Source: Magnetospirillum gryphiswaldense MSR-1 v2
Lineage (GTDB): Bacteria > Pseudomonadota > Alphaproteobacteria > Rhodospirillales > Magnetospirillaceae
Assembly: GCF_000513295.1 (NCBI RefSeq)
Contig: NC_023065.1
Span: 3,907,001-3,971,000, forward strand
Direction of reading: 5' to 3'
DNA: 64,000 nt
Within the stretch, counting starts at the first letter, position 1, and each line of letters begins with the position of its first letter. The notes under the pieces were generated by a model. It searched no databases and was not told the origin of the DNA. It was given only the letters and a program-made list of their open reading frames with translations. Shown in pieces: positions 7,555-15,439 of the stretch. Position numbers and translations under genes: made by a program.

Positions 7555-8046
7555 ATGCGCAAGACCCTGATCGTTCTGGCCGCCTTGGCCCTATCCACTC
7601 CGGCCTTGGCCGCCGATGGCACTTTCGACCAGACCATGCTGACGCCGGAAGCGGCGCTGAAGGCGGCCCAGGCGGCGCTGGAGACCTGCCGCAAGAACGG
7701 CTGGCAGGCGGCGGTGTCCGTGGTCGATCGCGGCGGCAACGTGCAAGCCTTGCTGCGCGACCGCTATGCCGGGCCGCATACGGTGAGCGTCGCCACCGGC
7801 AAGGCATGGACGGCGGTCAGCTTCCGCACCAATACCACCGAGCTGGTGGCCCTGACCGGGCCGGGCATGCCGCAATCGGGCCTGCGCGACGTGCCCGGTG
7901 CCACCATCCTGGGCGGCGGCATGAAGATCGAGGCCGCCGGCGCCCTGATCGCCGGCATTGGCGTCAGCGGCGCCCCCGGCGGCGAGGCCGACGACATCTG
8001 CGCCAAGGCGGGGATTGCCGCCGTGCGCGACATGCTTGATTTCTGA
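7555..8046 (+). CDS. GlcG/HbpS-family protein with signal peptide
   Basis: This protein of the GlcG/HbpS family (DUF336) has a cleavable signal peptide (residues 1-19, ending TPALA). The mature part shows the family pattern LTPEAALKAAQAALETCRKN, VSVVDRGGNVQALLRD and the glycine-rich ILGGGMKIEAAGALIAGIGVSGAP. HbpS of Streptomyces binds heme and modulates a redox two-component sensor; most other members have no proven role. A GGAGG Shine-Dalgarno precedes the ATG, 14 nt after the thioredoxin gene, so it probably closes the sulfur operon. Heme binding is not shown by the sequence itself. Confidence 0.82.
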   Translation: MRKTLIVLAALALSTPALAADGTFDQTMLTPEAALKAAQAALETCRKNGWQAAVSVVDRGGNVQALLRDRYAGPHTVSVATGKAWTAVSFRTNTTELVALTGPGMPQSGLRDVPGATILGGGMKIEAAGALIAGIGVSGAPGGEADDICAKAGIAAVRDMLDF

Positions 8047-8059
8047 CCGGATCGCCTGA

Positions 8060-8728
8060 TCACACCAACAAGCCGCCGCCCCCGGGGGCGCCATCGGCAC
8101 TGATGGCATTGGCATTGGCGGTGATGGCGTCGGCATCGTCGGTGGCGGTGCCCAGATCCTTATGCGCCTTTTCCAGGCCGCGCTTTTCCTCGTCATCCTC
8201 GGGCTGGCGGCGGCGCAGCATGGCTTTCAGCAATTGGGCGATCTTTTTCACCTCGGTGGCGAATTCCTTGTCGGCCTTGGCTTCGGCCTCGCGTTCGGCG
8301 GTGGCGGCTTCCGGCGTCGTCGTGCTGGTGGTCAGTTCCGAGGCGGGCGCGGTCTCGCGGAATTCCCGCGCGGCCCCCTTCAACTCGCGCGCCAGCCGCG
8401 CCAGTTCACGGGCGGCGCTCTTGGAATTGACCGCCATCCGTTTCAGCATTTCGATGCGTTGCTTGATCTGATCCAGCTTTTGCCGCGCCGCCCCCTTGCG
8501 GTCGGCGCGCGCCTGCTTGCGCGCCAGGATCACGTTGTCGATGGCTTCCTGGTCGCGGGCGGCCTTTTGCCGCAGCTTTTCCAGCTTTTCCTTGGTCTCG
8601 CTGTCGCTGACCTTGCCCAGCGCGGTCGCAGCCATCTCGACGGCGCGGAACGGGCCGCTGATGCCTTTCATGCCATCCTCCAGCTTCTGCCGAATGCGGG
8701 CCCGTCGTTCTGAAGGGCTCGGGTCCAT
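8060..8728 (-). CDS. Hypothetical alanine/lysine-rich coiled-coil protein
   Basis: I do not recognise this 222-residue protein. It has no signal peptide or membrane segment. It is rich in Ala, Arg, Lys and Glu, with long predicted helices (for example around LDQIKQRIEMLKRMA and RELARLARELKGAAREFRE) and an acidic, Ala-rich tail ending in GGGGLLV. A cytoplasmic structural or scaffold role would fit but is a guess. The ATG at 8728 is chosen because the frame further upstream runs back through the tRNA-Ala terminator and gene. Shine-Dalgarno support is poor. It converges with the HbpS-like gene, 13 bp away. Confidence 0.7.
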   Translation of the reverse strand: MDPSPSERRARIRQKLEDGMKGISGPFRAVEMAATALGKVSDSETKEKLEKLRQKAARDQEAIDNVILARKQARADRKGAARQKLDQIKQRIEMLKRMAVNSKSAARELARLARELKGAAREFRETAPASELTTSTTTPEAATAEREAEAKADKEFATEVKKIAQLLKAMLRRRQPEDDEEKRGLEKAHKDLGTATDDADAITANANAISADGAPGGGGLLV

Positions 8729-8755
8729 GATGACCGATGGTAGTAAATTTTCGAT

Positions 8756-8787
8756 AAAGAAAAACCCCCTGGGTTTCCCCAGAGGGT
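8756..8787 (-). terminator. Rho-independent terminator of tRNA-Ala
   Basis: Immediately after the tRNA on the minus strand, CCCTCTGGG and CCCAGGGGG pair (one G-T wobble) around GAAA, followed by TTTTTCTTT. The structure lies 7-38 nt beyond the CCA end. Confidence 0.85.
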
Positions 8788-8793
8788 TGATCT

Positions 8794-8869
<76 letters not shown>

Positions 8870-8914
8870 TTTATCTCGTTACCGTCGGTCTTGGGCGTCC
8901 GTCGGTGGAGGCGG

Positions 8915-8943
8915 AACATATGGATTTCAGGGGCGGGGGTCAA
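8915..8943 (-). promoter_or_regulatory. Promoter of tRNA-Ala
   Basis: On the minus strand TTGACC (8943-8938) and TATGTT (8920-8915) are separated by 17 nt, a good vegetative-type promoter. Initiation near 8908 would give about 39 nt of leader before the mature tRNA. Confidence 0.65.
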
Positions 8944-8968
8944 GCCTAAAAAATCACCGCCCCTGAAA
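8925..8968. repeat. 12-bp inverted repeat around the tRNA promoter
   Basis: TTTCAGGGGCGG (8925-8936) and CCGCCCCTGAAA (8957-8968) are exact reverse complements with a 20-nt loop. On the plus strand they are followed by CTTTTTT. The element lies downstream of the TIGR02300 gene and straddles the -35 region of the tRNA promoter. Confidence 0.75.
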
Positions 8969-8985
8969 CTTTTTTCCGACCCGGA

Positions 8986-9333
8986 TCAGACTTCGTCTTC
9001 CAGGCCTTCGTCGATGTGCTCCATGACCTCGGCCATGTCGTCATCGTCCTCGCCCAGGTCGGAGGCGTCTTCCATCAGGCCGCTTTCATCTTCCTCGGCG
9101 GCGCCTTCCTCGGCGTCCAAGGCTTCCTCGTCGACCACGTCGGGAACTACGGCGACCTTCTCGGCGGCACGGGCCTTTTCCGACGGCACGCTGCTGCGAC
9201 GCACCTTGAAGGGCATCTCCGGTTCCACCGTCGCGCCGCACTTGGGGCAGGTGATGGGAGAGCGGGTCAAGTCATAGAAGCGGCACCCACAACTGGTGCA
9301 CGTGCGCTTCTGGCCCCATTCCGGCTTGGCCAC
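8986..9333 (-). CDS. TIGR02300 family zinc-ribbon/acidic-tail protein
   Basis: A short alphaproteobacterial protein of unknown role. The N-terminal part is a zinc-ribbon-like segment with two Cys pairs, RTCTSCGCRFYDL and ITCPKCG, characteristic of the TIGR02300 (FYDLN acid) family; the usual FYDLN is FYDLT here. The rest is strongly acidic, rich in Asp and Glu, ending GLEDEV. I place the start at GTG 9333 because GCAGGAGG lies 8 nt upstream and the family starts with AKPEWG. The neighbours tRNA-Ala, aroA and cmk match the usual alphaproteobacterial arrangement. A transcription- or translation-related role is only a guess. Confidence 0.9.
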   Translation of the reverse strand: MAKPEWGQKRTCTSCGCRFYDLTRSPITCPKCGATVEPEMPFKVRRSSVPSEKARAAEKVAVVPDVVDEEALDAEEGAAEEDESGLMEDASDLGEDDDDMAEVMEHIDEGLEDEV

Positions 9334-9480
9334 GGCGTAATCCTCCTGCAAATCTGTCTAGAAGCGGCATTTGCCATGTTCGCCCCCCCATGTCAAAACG
9401 AAAACGCGATTCGTCGCATAGTCTAGGCGCGATATGGGTATCTGTGCTAGACCAAGGCCGCCTGGATTTATGGAGCCATC

Positions 9481-10821
9481 ATGTCAAAACCGTTGATTTC
9501 CCGCCGCGCGGCGGCCCTTTCCGGCTCGGCCAAGGTGCCTGGCGACAAATCGGTGTCGCACCGTGCCCTGATGTTCGGCGCTTTGGCCGTCGGCGAAAGC
9601 CGGGTCGAAGGTTTGCTGGAAGGCGACGACGTGCTGCGCACCGCCGCCGCCATGCGCGCCCTGGGGGCCGAGGTCGAGCGGTTGGACGACGGTTCGTGGC
9701 GCCTGTACGGGCGTGGCGTCGGTGGTTTGAAGGAACCGGAAGAGGTGCTGGATTTGGGCAATTCCGGTACCGGGGCGCGGCTGATGATGGGGCTGGTGGC
9801 CACCCATCCGTTCACCACCGTGTTCACCGGCGACGCCTCGTTGCGGTCGCGGCCGATGAAGCGGGTGTCGCTGCCTTTGTCGCAGATGGGGGCGCAGTTC
9901 TTCGGGCGTGACGGCGGGCGTCTGCCCATGACGGTGGTCGGCACCGGCAATCCGTTGCCCATCACCTATGAGCTGCCGGTGGCCTCGGCCCAGGTCAAGT
10001 CGGCCATCCTGCTGGCTGGCCTCAATACCCCGGGCCAGACCACGGTGATCGAGCGCGAGGCGACCCGCGATCACACCGAACTGATGCTCAGGAATTTCGG
10101 TGCCCAGGTGGATGTCGAGCACGGCGACCAGGGCCAGCGCATCATCACCGTCACCGGTTTTCCCGAGTTGACCGGGCGTCATGTCATCGTTCCCGCCGAT
10201 CCCAGCTCGGCGGCGTTTCCCGCCGTCGCCGCAATTATCACCCCCGGCTCGGACATCGTGCTGACCGGCGTCGGTATGAATCCCTTGCGCACCGGCCTCT
10301 ATCAGACCTTGCGCGAAATGGGCGCCGACCTCGCCTTTGAAAATCAGCGCGAGGACGGTGGTGAACAGGTGGCCGATCTGCGTGTGCGTCATTCCGCCCT
10401 GATGGGGGTGGACGTGCCGGCGGAGCGGGCGCCGTCGATGATCGACGAATATCCCATCCTGGCGGTGGCCGCCGCCTTCGCCACCGGCACCACCCGCATG
10501 TTCGGGCTGTCGGAATTGCGGGTGAAGGAAAGCGACCGCTTCGCCGCCACCTTGCGCGGTCTGCTCGCCTGTGGCGTCCAGGTCGAGGAGGATGGCGACA
10601 CCTTGATCGTCCACGGCAGTGGCAAGCCGCCCATGGGCGGGGCGACCATCGCCGTCAACCTGGATCACCGTATCGCCATGGCCTTCCTGGTCCTGGGCAT
10701 GGCGGCGGCGGAAGCGGTGGCGGTGGACGATGCCGAGGCCATCGACACCAGCTTCCCTGGTTTCGTCCAATTGATGAACGGGTTGGGTGCCAAGATTGCC
10801 ACCACGGATGCCATCGTATGA
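9481..10821 (+). CDS. aroA: EPSP synthase (3-phosphoshikimate 1-carboxyvinyltransferase)
   Basis: The enzyme joins phosphoenolpyruvate to shikimate-3-phosphate in the shikimate pathway. The N-terminal phosphate-binding motif is [12 protein letters not shown] (Lys23, Arg28). The motif RDHTE (196-200) marks the class II branch, to which the glyphosate-tolerant CP4 enzyme belongs. The PEP/glyphosate loop reads NSGTGARL with Gly96, not the Ala that CP4 has at this position. A GGAG Shine-Dalgarno precedes the ATG. The stop overlaps the cmk start as ATGA, giving an aroA-cmk-rpsA operon. Confidence 0.97.
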   Translation: MSKPLISRRAAALSGSAKVPGDKSVSHRALMFGALAVGESRVEGLLEGDDVLRTAAAMRALGAEVERLDDGSWRLYGRGVGGLKEPEEVLDLGNSGTGARLMMGLVATHPFTTVFTGDASLRSRPMKRVSLPLSQMGAQFFGRDGGRLPMTVVGTGNPLPITYELPVASAQVKSAILLAGLNTPGQTTVIEREATRDHTELMLRNFGAQVDVEHGDQGQRIITVTGFPELTGRHVIVPADPSSAAFPAVAAIITPGSDIVLTGVGMNPLRTGLYQTLREMGADLAFENQREDGGEQVADLRVRHSALMGVDVPAERAPSMIDEYPILAVAAAFATGTTRMFGLSELRVKESDRFAATLRGLLACGVQVEEDGDTLIVHGSGKPPMGGATIAVNLDHRIAMAFLVLGMAAAEAVAVDDAEAIDTSFPGFVQLMNGLGAKIATTDAIV

Positions 10822-11453
10822 GTCGGGTCATCGCCATCGATGGCCCGGCGGCGGCCGGCAAGGGAACCCTGGCGCGGCGCCTCGCCGCCGAACTGGGCTT
10901 CGACTATCTGGATACCGGCCTGATCTATCGTGCCGTCGGCATGAAGCTGACCCGCGCCGGTCTTGATCCCAACGACCCGGCCCAGGCCGAGGCGGCGGCC
11001 AGGGCGCTCAATCCGACGGAATTGCAGGCTGTCGACCTGCGGGGCGACGATGCCGCCCAGGCCGCATCGAAGGTGGCGGTCATCCCTGGCGTGCGCTCGG
11101 CCCTGTTGGATTTTCAGCGTGCTTTCGCTGGCCAGCCGCCCGGCGGCAAGGGGGCGGTGCTGGATGGCCGCGACATCGGCACCGTGGTCTGCCCCGGGGC
11201 GGGGGCCAAGCTGTTTGTCACGGCGAGCGTGGAAAAACGGGCGGAGCGGCGGCTGAAAGAGTTGCAGTCCCGCGGCGTCGGGGCTATACACTCGGCTGTC
11301 CTGGCGGACATGCGCGAACGCGACGAACGGGATTCAACCCGTTCCGCCGCCCCGCTGAAAGCCGCCACTGATGCTTTCGTCCTGGATACCTCGGACCTCG
11401 ACGCCGATCAGGCTTTCGCCGCGGCGCTGGATTACGTGAAATCCAAGCTTTGA
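10818..11453 (+). CDS. cmk: Cytidylate kinase
   Basis: The kinase phosphorylates CMP and dCMP with ATP. It has the P-loop [17 protein letters not shown], the substrate segment [12 protein letters not shown] and the family motif [15 protein letters not shown]. At 211 residues it has the normal length. Its ATG overlaps the aroA stop (ATGA), so the two are translationally coupled. The gene precedes rpsA, as in most proteobacteria. Confidence 0.96.
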   Translation: MSRVIAIDGPAAAGKGTLARRLAAELGFDYLDTGLIYRAVGMKLTRAGLDPNDPAQAEAAARALNPTELQAVDLRGDDAAQAASKVAVIPGVRSALLDFQRAFAGQPPGGKGAVLDGRDIGTVVCPGAGAKLFVTASVEKRAERRLKELQSRGVGAIHSAVLADMRERDERDSTRSAAPLKAATDAFVLDTSDLDADQAFAAALDYVKSKL

Positions 11454-11477
11454 CATCGGGACATCGGTACTTTGCCT

Positions 11478-11545
11478 CCCCCACGGTCGCGCGGCCTGGG
11501 GGTGGTTTGCGTTTCAACCGCGCGAAGACCGCCGGAGCCAACCGG
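11478..11545 (+). promoter_or_regulatory. Structured rpsA leader with interlocking helices
   Basis: Between cmk and rpsA, CCCCCA (11478-11483) can pair with TGGGGG (11497-11502), and TCGCGCGG (11487-11494) with CCGCGCGA (11518-11525). The two helices interleave, which is pseudoknot topology. A small CCGG/CCGG hairpin (11532-11545) follows. Ribosomal protein S1 represses its own translation in E. coli through leader structure, so an autoregulatory site is plausible. Confidence 0.5.
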
Positions 11546-11580
11546 CAGGCCCGTAAGATGTGAAGAAAGGAAGTAATTAC

Positions 11581-13263
11581 ATGACTATGGAAGATTTTGC
11601 CGCCCTGCTGGATGAGACCATGGGCGTCGCCAACCCGTTCGAGGGTTCGGTCATCAAGGGCATCATTGTACGCGTTGAAAACGATTTCGCCGTCATCGAC
11701 GTCGGCTTGAAGTCGGAAGGCCGCGTGCTGCTCAAGGAATTCGCCACCGCCGGCCGCGCCCCGGAAATCAAGGCCGGTGACGCCATCGACGTGTTCGTCG
11801 AGCGTTACGAGGACAAGAACGGCGAAGTCGTTCTGTCGCGTGAAAAGGCCAAGCGCGAAGAAGCCTGGACCCTGTTGGAAAAGTCCTTCCAGGACAACCA
11901 GCGCGTCACCGGCGTCATCTTCGGCCGCGTCAAGGGCGGCTTCACCGTCGACCTGTCGGGCGCCGTCGCCTTCCTGCCCGGTTCGCAGGTGGACATCCGC
12001 CCCGTGCGCGACATCACCCCGCTGCTGGGCAGCCCGCAGCCGTTCCAGATTCTCAAGATGGACCGCTCGCGCGGCAACATCGTGGTCTCGCGCCGCGCCG
12101 TCTTGGAAGAAACCCGCGCCGAACAGCGTTCCGAACTGATCGAAAACCTCAAGGAAGGTCAGATTCTGGAAGGCGTCGTCAAGAACATCACCGATTACGG
12201 TGCGTTCGTTGACCTGGGTGGCGTCGACGGCCTGCTGCACGTCACCGACATCGCCTGGAAGCGCATCAACCATCCGTCCGAAGCGCTGCATATCGGCCAG
12301 ACCGTCAAGGTCCAGGTCATCCGCTTCAACCCGGAAACCCAGCGCATCTCGCTCGGCATCAAGCAGTTGGATGCTGATCCGTGGGAGGGCGTGGAAGCCA
12401 AGTACCCGGTGCAGGCCAAGTTCGTCGGCCGCGTCACCAACATCACCGATTACGGCGCGTTCGTCGAGCTGGAGCCCGGTGTCGAAGGTCTGGTCCACGT
12501 CTCCGAAATGAGCTGGACCAAGAAGAACGTCCACCCCGGCAAGATCGTTTCGACCTCGCAGGAAGTCGAAGTGATGGTGTTGGACGTGGATCCGCAGAAG
12601 CGCCGCATCTCGCTGGGCCTCAAGCAGTGCCTGTCCAACCCGTGGGAATCCTTCGTCGAGAAGTTCCCGGTCGGCACCTTGGTCGAAGGCGAAGTCAAGA
12701 ACATCACCGAATTCGGTCTGTTCATCGGCCTGTCGGGCGACATCGACGGCATGGTTCACATGTCGGACCTGTCGTGGGACAAGTCGGGCGACGCCGCCAT
12801 CGCCGAATACAAGAAGGGCGATGTGGTCAACGCCAAGGTCTTGGACGTGGACGTGGAAAAGGAACGCATCAGCCTCGGCATCAAGCAGCTGGGCGCCGAT
12901 CCGTTCCAGGACGCCGTCGCCAACGTCAAGAAGGGCGATATCGTCACCTGCGCCGTGACCCAGGTCACCGAAAACGGTCTGGAAGTCCAGGTCGACGGCA
13001 TGACCGGCTTCATCCGCAAGTCCGAGCTGTCGCGTGAGCGTTCCGAGCAGCGCCCCGAGCGTTTCGCCGTCGGCGAAAAGATCGACGCCAAGGTGACCAT
13101 GATCGAAAAGGGCGCCCGCAAGGTCACCCTGTCGGTCAAGGCCCGCGAAATCGACGAAGAAAAGGCCGCCATGGCCGAGTACGGTTCGTCGGATTCGGGT
13201 GCGTCCTTGGGCGACATCCTGGGTGCGGCCATGCGCCGGGCTCAGTCTCAAGACGACAAGTAA
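11581..13263 (+). CDS. rpsA: 30S ribosomal protein S1
   Basis: S1 binds mRNA on the small ribosomal subunit and helps initiation. The 560-residue protein has six S1/OB repeats; the later ones carry recognisable cores such as NITDYGAFVDLGGVDGLLHV, NITDYGAFVELEPGVEGLVH and NITEFGLFIGLSGDIDGMVH, each followed by a RISLG segment. The ATG at 11581 is used because AAAGGAAG lies just upstream; the frame extends to a GTG at 11560, but that codon precedes the Shine-Dalgarno. It is followed by a strong terminator. Its usual neighbour ihfB is 15.5 kb away. Confidence 0.97.
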   Translation: MTMEDFAALLDETMGVANPFEGSVIKGIIVRVENDFAVIDVGLKSEGRVLLKEFATAGRAPEIKAGDAIDVFVERYEDKNGEVVLSREKAKREEAWTLLEKSFQDNQRVTGVIFGRVKGGFTVDLSGAVAFLPGSQVDIRPVRDITPLLGSPQPFQILKMDRSRGNIVVSRRAVLEETRAEQRSELIENLKEGQILEGVVKNITDYGAFVDLGGVDGLLHVTDIAWKRINHPSEALHIGQTVKVQVIRFNPETQRISLGIKQLDADPWEGVEAKYPVQAKFVGRVTNITDYGAFVELEPGVEGLVHVSEMSWTKKNVHPGKIVSTSQEVEVMVLDVDPQKRRISLGLKQCLSNPWESFVEKFPVGTLVEGEVKNITEFGLFIGLSGDIDGMVHMSDLSWDKSGDAAIAEYKKGDVVNAKVLDVDVEKERISLGIKQLGADPFQDAVANVKKGDIVTCAVTQVTENGLEVQVDGMTGFIRKSELSRERSEQRPERFAVGEKIDAKVTMIEKGARKVTLSVKAREIDEEKAAMAEYGSSDSGASLGDILGAAMRRAQSQDDK

Positions 13264-13293
13264 TCGTCTCTGAGAGGTCGTAGATTAAGGATT

Positions 13294-13328
13294 GGCCCGC
13301 CCCTGGCAACGGGGGCGGGCCTTTTCTT
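13294..13328 (+). terminator. Rho-independent terminator of rpsA
   Basis: GGCCCGCCCC (13294-13303) pairs with GGGGCGGGCC (13312-13321) and is followed by TTTTCTTT. It lies 30 nt beyond the rpsA stop codon. Confidence 0.88.
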
Positions 13329-13412
13329 TGGCTGGTACAGTCAGAATGATCTGATGGTGGTGACATCGTTAGGTTGCGCGCCTTTAATCGGAAGCATGCC
13401 GATCGCAACAGC

Positions 13413-13498
13413 CGTCACCCCTGCGTAGGCGGGGGGCCAGGAGTCACGCGCTTATATGCCGACGCGGTTCGCTGGATTCCGCCTGCGCGGGAATGACG
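13413..13498. repeat. Palindromic intergenic repeat (REP/MITE-like)
   Basis: The left arm starts CGTCACCCCTGCGTAGGCGG (13413 on) and ends CCAG at 13440. The right arm (13472-13498) starts CTGGATTCCGCC and ends GGGAATGACG. The arms are imperfect reverse complements around a 31-nt core. The CGTCATTCCCGCG...CTGG type of palindrome is a familiar dispersed element in alphaproteobacterial genomes. The rest of the 13264-13560 spacer shows only the rpsA terminator. Confidence 0.7.
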
Positions 13499-13560
13499 AT
13501 TGATAGAATGAATGGGGCGTATTTAAGGCGCGATGCTGTAAGCCCGAGACAGCGAACCGC

Positions 13561-15267
13561 CTACAGCGCGCTCAGCGGCCGGAAGGCGACGAAGGTCATG
13601 TCGTCGCGGCGGCGCTGTTCGCCGCGCCATTGGCACAGGCGCTGGAACAGGGCGTCCATCTGCTCGGTCACCGGACGGTCGGCCATCTCGGCCAGAACCT
13701 CTTGCAGGCGGCGACGGCCGAACAGGCGGTTGTTGTCGCCGCCGACCTGATCGGTGACGCCGTCGGTATAAAGATAAAAGGCGCTGCCCGGGGTGATCGA
13801 CATGCTGTGGGCGGCGAAGCGGTAATCTTCCGGGCTGTCGAGATAGCCCAGGCTCATGCGGTCGCCGCGCACCTGACGCAAGCTGCCGTTCTCGGCCACC
13901 AGCAAGGGCAGGTTGGCGCCGGCGAAGGTCAAGGTGGCCTTGGCGCGGTCGATGACGCAGATGGCGGCGTCCAGGCCGTCATTGCTGACGGCGCTGTCAC
14001 GATCCTGGCGCAGGGCGGTTTTGACCAGCCGGTTCAGCTGGGTCAACATTTCCGCCGGATCTTCATGGCCGTGGTGATGCAGGATGCGGCTGAAGCTCGA
14101 CGCCACCACCGCCGTCATGAAGGCGCCGGGCACGCCGTGGCCGGTGCAGTCCATCACCGCGATGACGCCCTTGGACTCGAACGATCCGGCCCAATAATAG
14201 TCGCCGCCGACCATGTCCAGCGGCTGCCAGCCCACCGCCAGCTCATCCACCACGCCGGCCAGGGCGCCCTGGTCGGGCAGCAGCGCGGTCTGGATACGGC
14301 TGGCGTAGCGGATGCCGTCATTGATGTCGCGGTTGGCTTTTTCCAGTTCGGTATTGGCCAAATTCAGCTGAGCCAGGGCGCGTTCCACCCCTTCCTTCTC
14401 GCGGGCCAGTTCCTGGGTGCGTTCGGTCACCCGCCGCTCCAGGTCGCGGGCCAGGGCGGCCAGTTCGTTCTGGGCGCGGTCGCGGTCGTTCAGGCCATGC
14501 TGGGATTCCGCCAACATGCCGTTGACGGTGCCGACCAAAAGGCCCAGCTCGTCGCGCTGGTGGCCGCGCTGCACGTCGATGAGAAAGGCACCGGGATGGG
14601 CGGGGTCGACCCGCCCGATGGCGTCAGTGATGCGCAACAGCGGCTTGGTGATCAGGATGTAGAACACCGCCACCACCAAGGCGCAGACCAGCACGGCGCG
14701 AGCGACGCCCGACAGCACGGCGGCGGTGGCCCGGTCCAGCCATGCATTGAGCAGGCCACCGGCATCCAAGCGCAATTCCAGTGAACCGACGACGGTGCTG
14801 CTGCCGTTGGGATTGCGGGTTTCCAGCGTGCGGGCATGGGCGGCGACATCACCGAACAGTCTTTCCGCCAGGGCCGGGAAGGGGGTGGAGACGGCGGCAC
14901 GGTCCTGGCGGCCCAATTCACCGCCATAATTGTCGGTCAGCACCACTTCCAGCGTCACCGGGTTCTGATGCAGTCCGGCGACCACCTCGCCGGCCAGTTC
15001 CGCCGACAATTGATAGGCGGCCTCAACCGCCAGCCCACGCACCAGATTAAGGTCGGCGCCGACGTCGCGGCGCACCTGATCATGCATGTTGCGATAGTCG
15101 TTCAGCAGCTCATAGGCGCTGGTCAGCAAGCCCACGGTCAAGGCAATGATCAAGGTGGCGAAGGCCTGTTTGAAGGACAGGCCGTCCAGCATGCGCACCT
15201 GAGAGGTTTGAGCCGGGCGCGGACCGGCGCCGGGAATGCGGGACTGAAACAAGGGGGCCAGGTCCAT
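13561..15267 (-). CDS. Membrane-bound SpoIIE-type PP2C serine phosphatase with HAMP domain
   Basis: The protein is a signal-regulated phosphatase of the SpoIIE/RsbU type, which usually dephosphorylates an anti-sigma-factor antagonist. One membrane segment near the N terminus (FATLIIALTVGLLTSAYEL) and a second at about residue 200 (VLVCALVVAVFYILI) enclose a periplasmic sensor of about 130 residues. A HAMP domain, a coiled coil (ERRVTERTQELAREKEGVER) and the PP2C domain follow. The metal-binding motifs are DMVGGDYYW, VMDCTGHGVPGAFMT and YTDGVTDQ. ATG at 15267 is chosen over GTG at 15291, neither with a clear Shine-Dalgarno. No partner anti-sigma or STAS gene is adjacent. Confidence 0.88.
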   Translation of the reverse strand: MDLAPLFQSRIPGAGPRPAQTSQVRMLDGLSFKQAFATLIIALTVGLLTSAYELLNDYRNMHDQVRRDVGADLNLVRGLAVEAAYQLSAELAGEVVAGLHQNPVTLEVVLTDNYGGELGRQDRAAVSTPFPALAERLFGDVAAHARTLETRNPNGSSTVVGSLELRLDAGGLLNAWLDRATAAVLSGVARAVLVCALVVAVFYILITKPLLRITDAIGRVDPAHPGAFLIDVQRGHQRDELGLLVGTVNGMLAESQHGLNDRDRAQNELAALARDLERRVTERTQELAREKEGVERALAQLNLANTELEKANRDINDGIRYASRIQTALLPDQGALAGVVDELAVGWQPLDMVGGDYYWAGSFESKGVIAVMDCTGHGVPGAFMTAVVASSFSRILHHHGHEDPAEMLTQLNRLVKTALRQDRDSAVSNDGLDAAICVIDRAKATLTFAGANLPLLVAENGSLRQVRGDRMSLGYLDSPEDYRFAAHSMSITPGSAFYLYTDGVTDQVGGDNNRLFGRRRLQEVLAEMADRPVTEQMDALFQRLCQWRGEQRRRDDMTFVAFRPLSAL

Positions 15268-15439
15268 AAATCTGTGCCGACAACAGCCCACACTAACCGC
15301 TTTTCCCGGTCAGGGGAACCATCGCCAACGGAAAACGCCCTTGATCATGTCGTAAACAAAATTGTCCATGGCGGTCCGGGCGCCATCATGGAATCATGAA
15401 TGGTGGGAATGATGGTGAAAACATATCCGAAGGTTGACC

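Noticed and set aside
11284-13251. Minus-strand open frame of 655 codons across rpsA
   Set aside because: It is antisense to a complete S1 gene. Its translation is the repetitive His/Asp/Gly/Leu/Gln composition typical of reverse frames of high-GC genes, and there is no ribosome-binding site or family resemblance.
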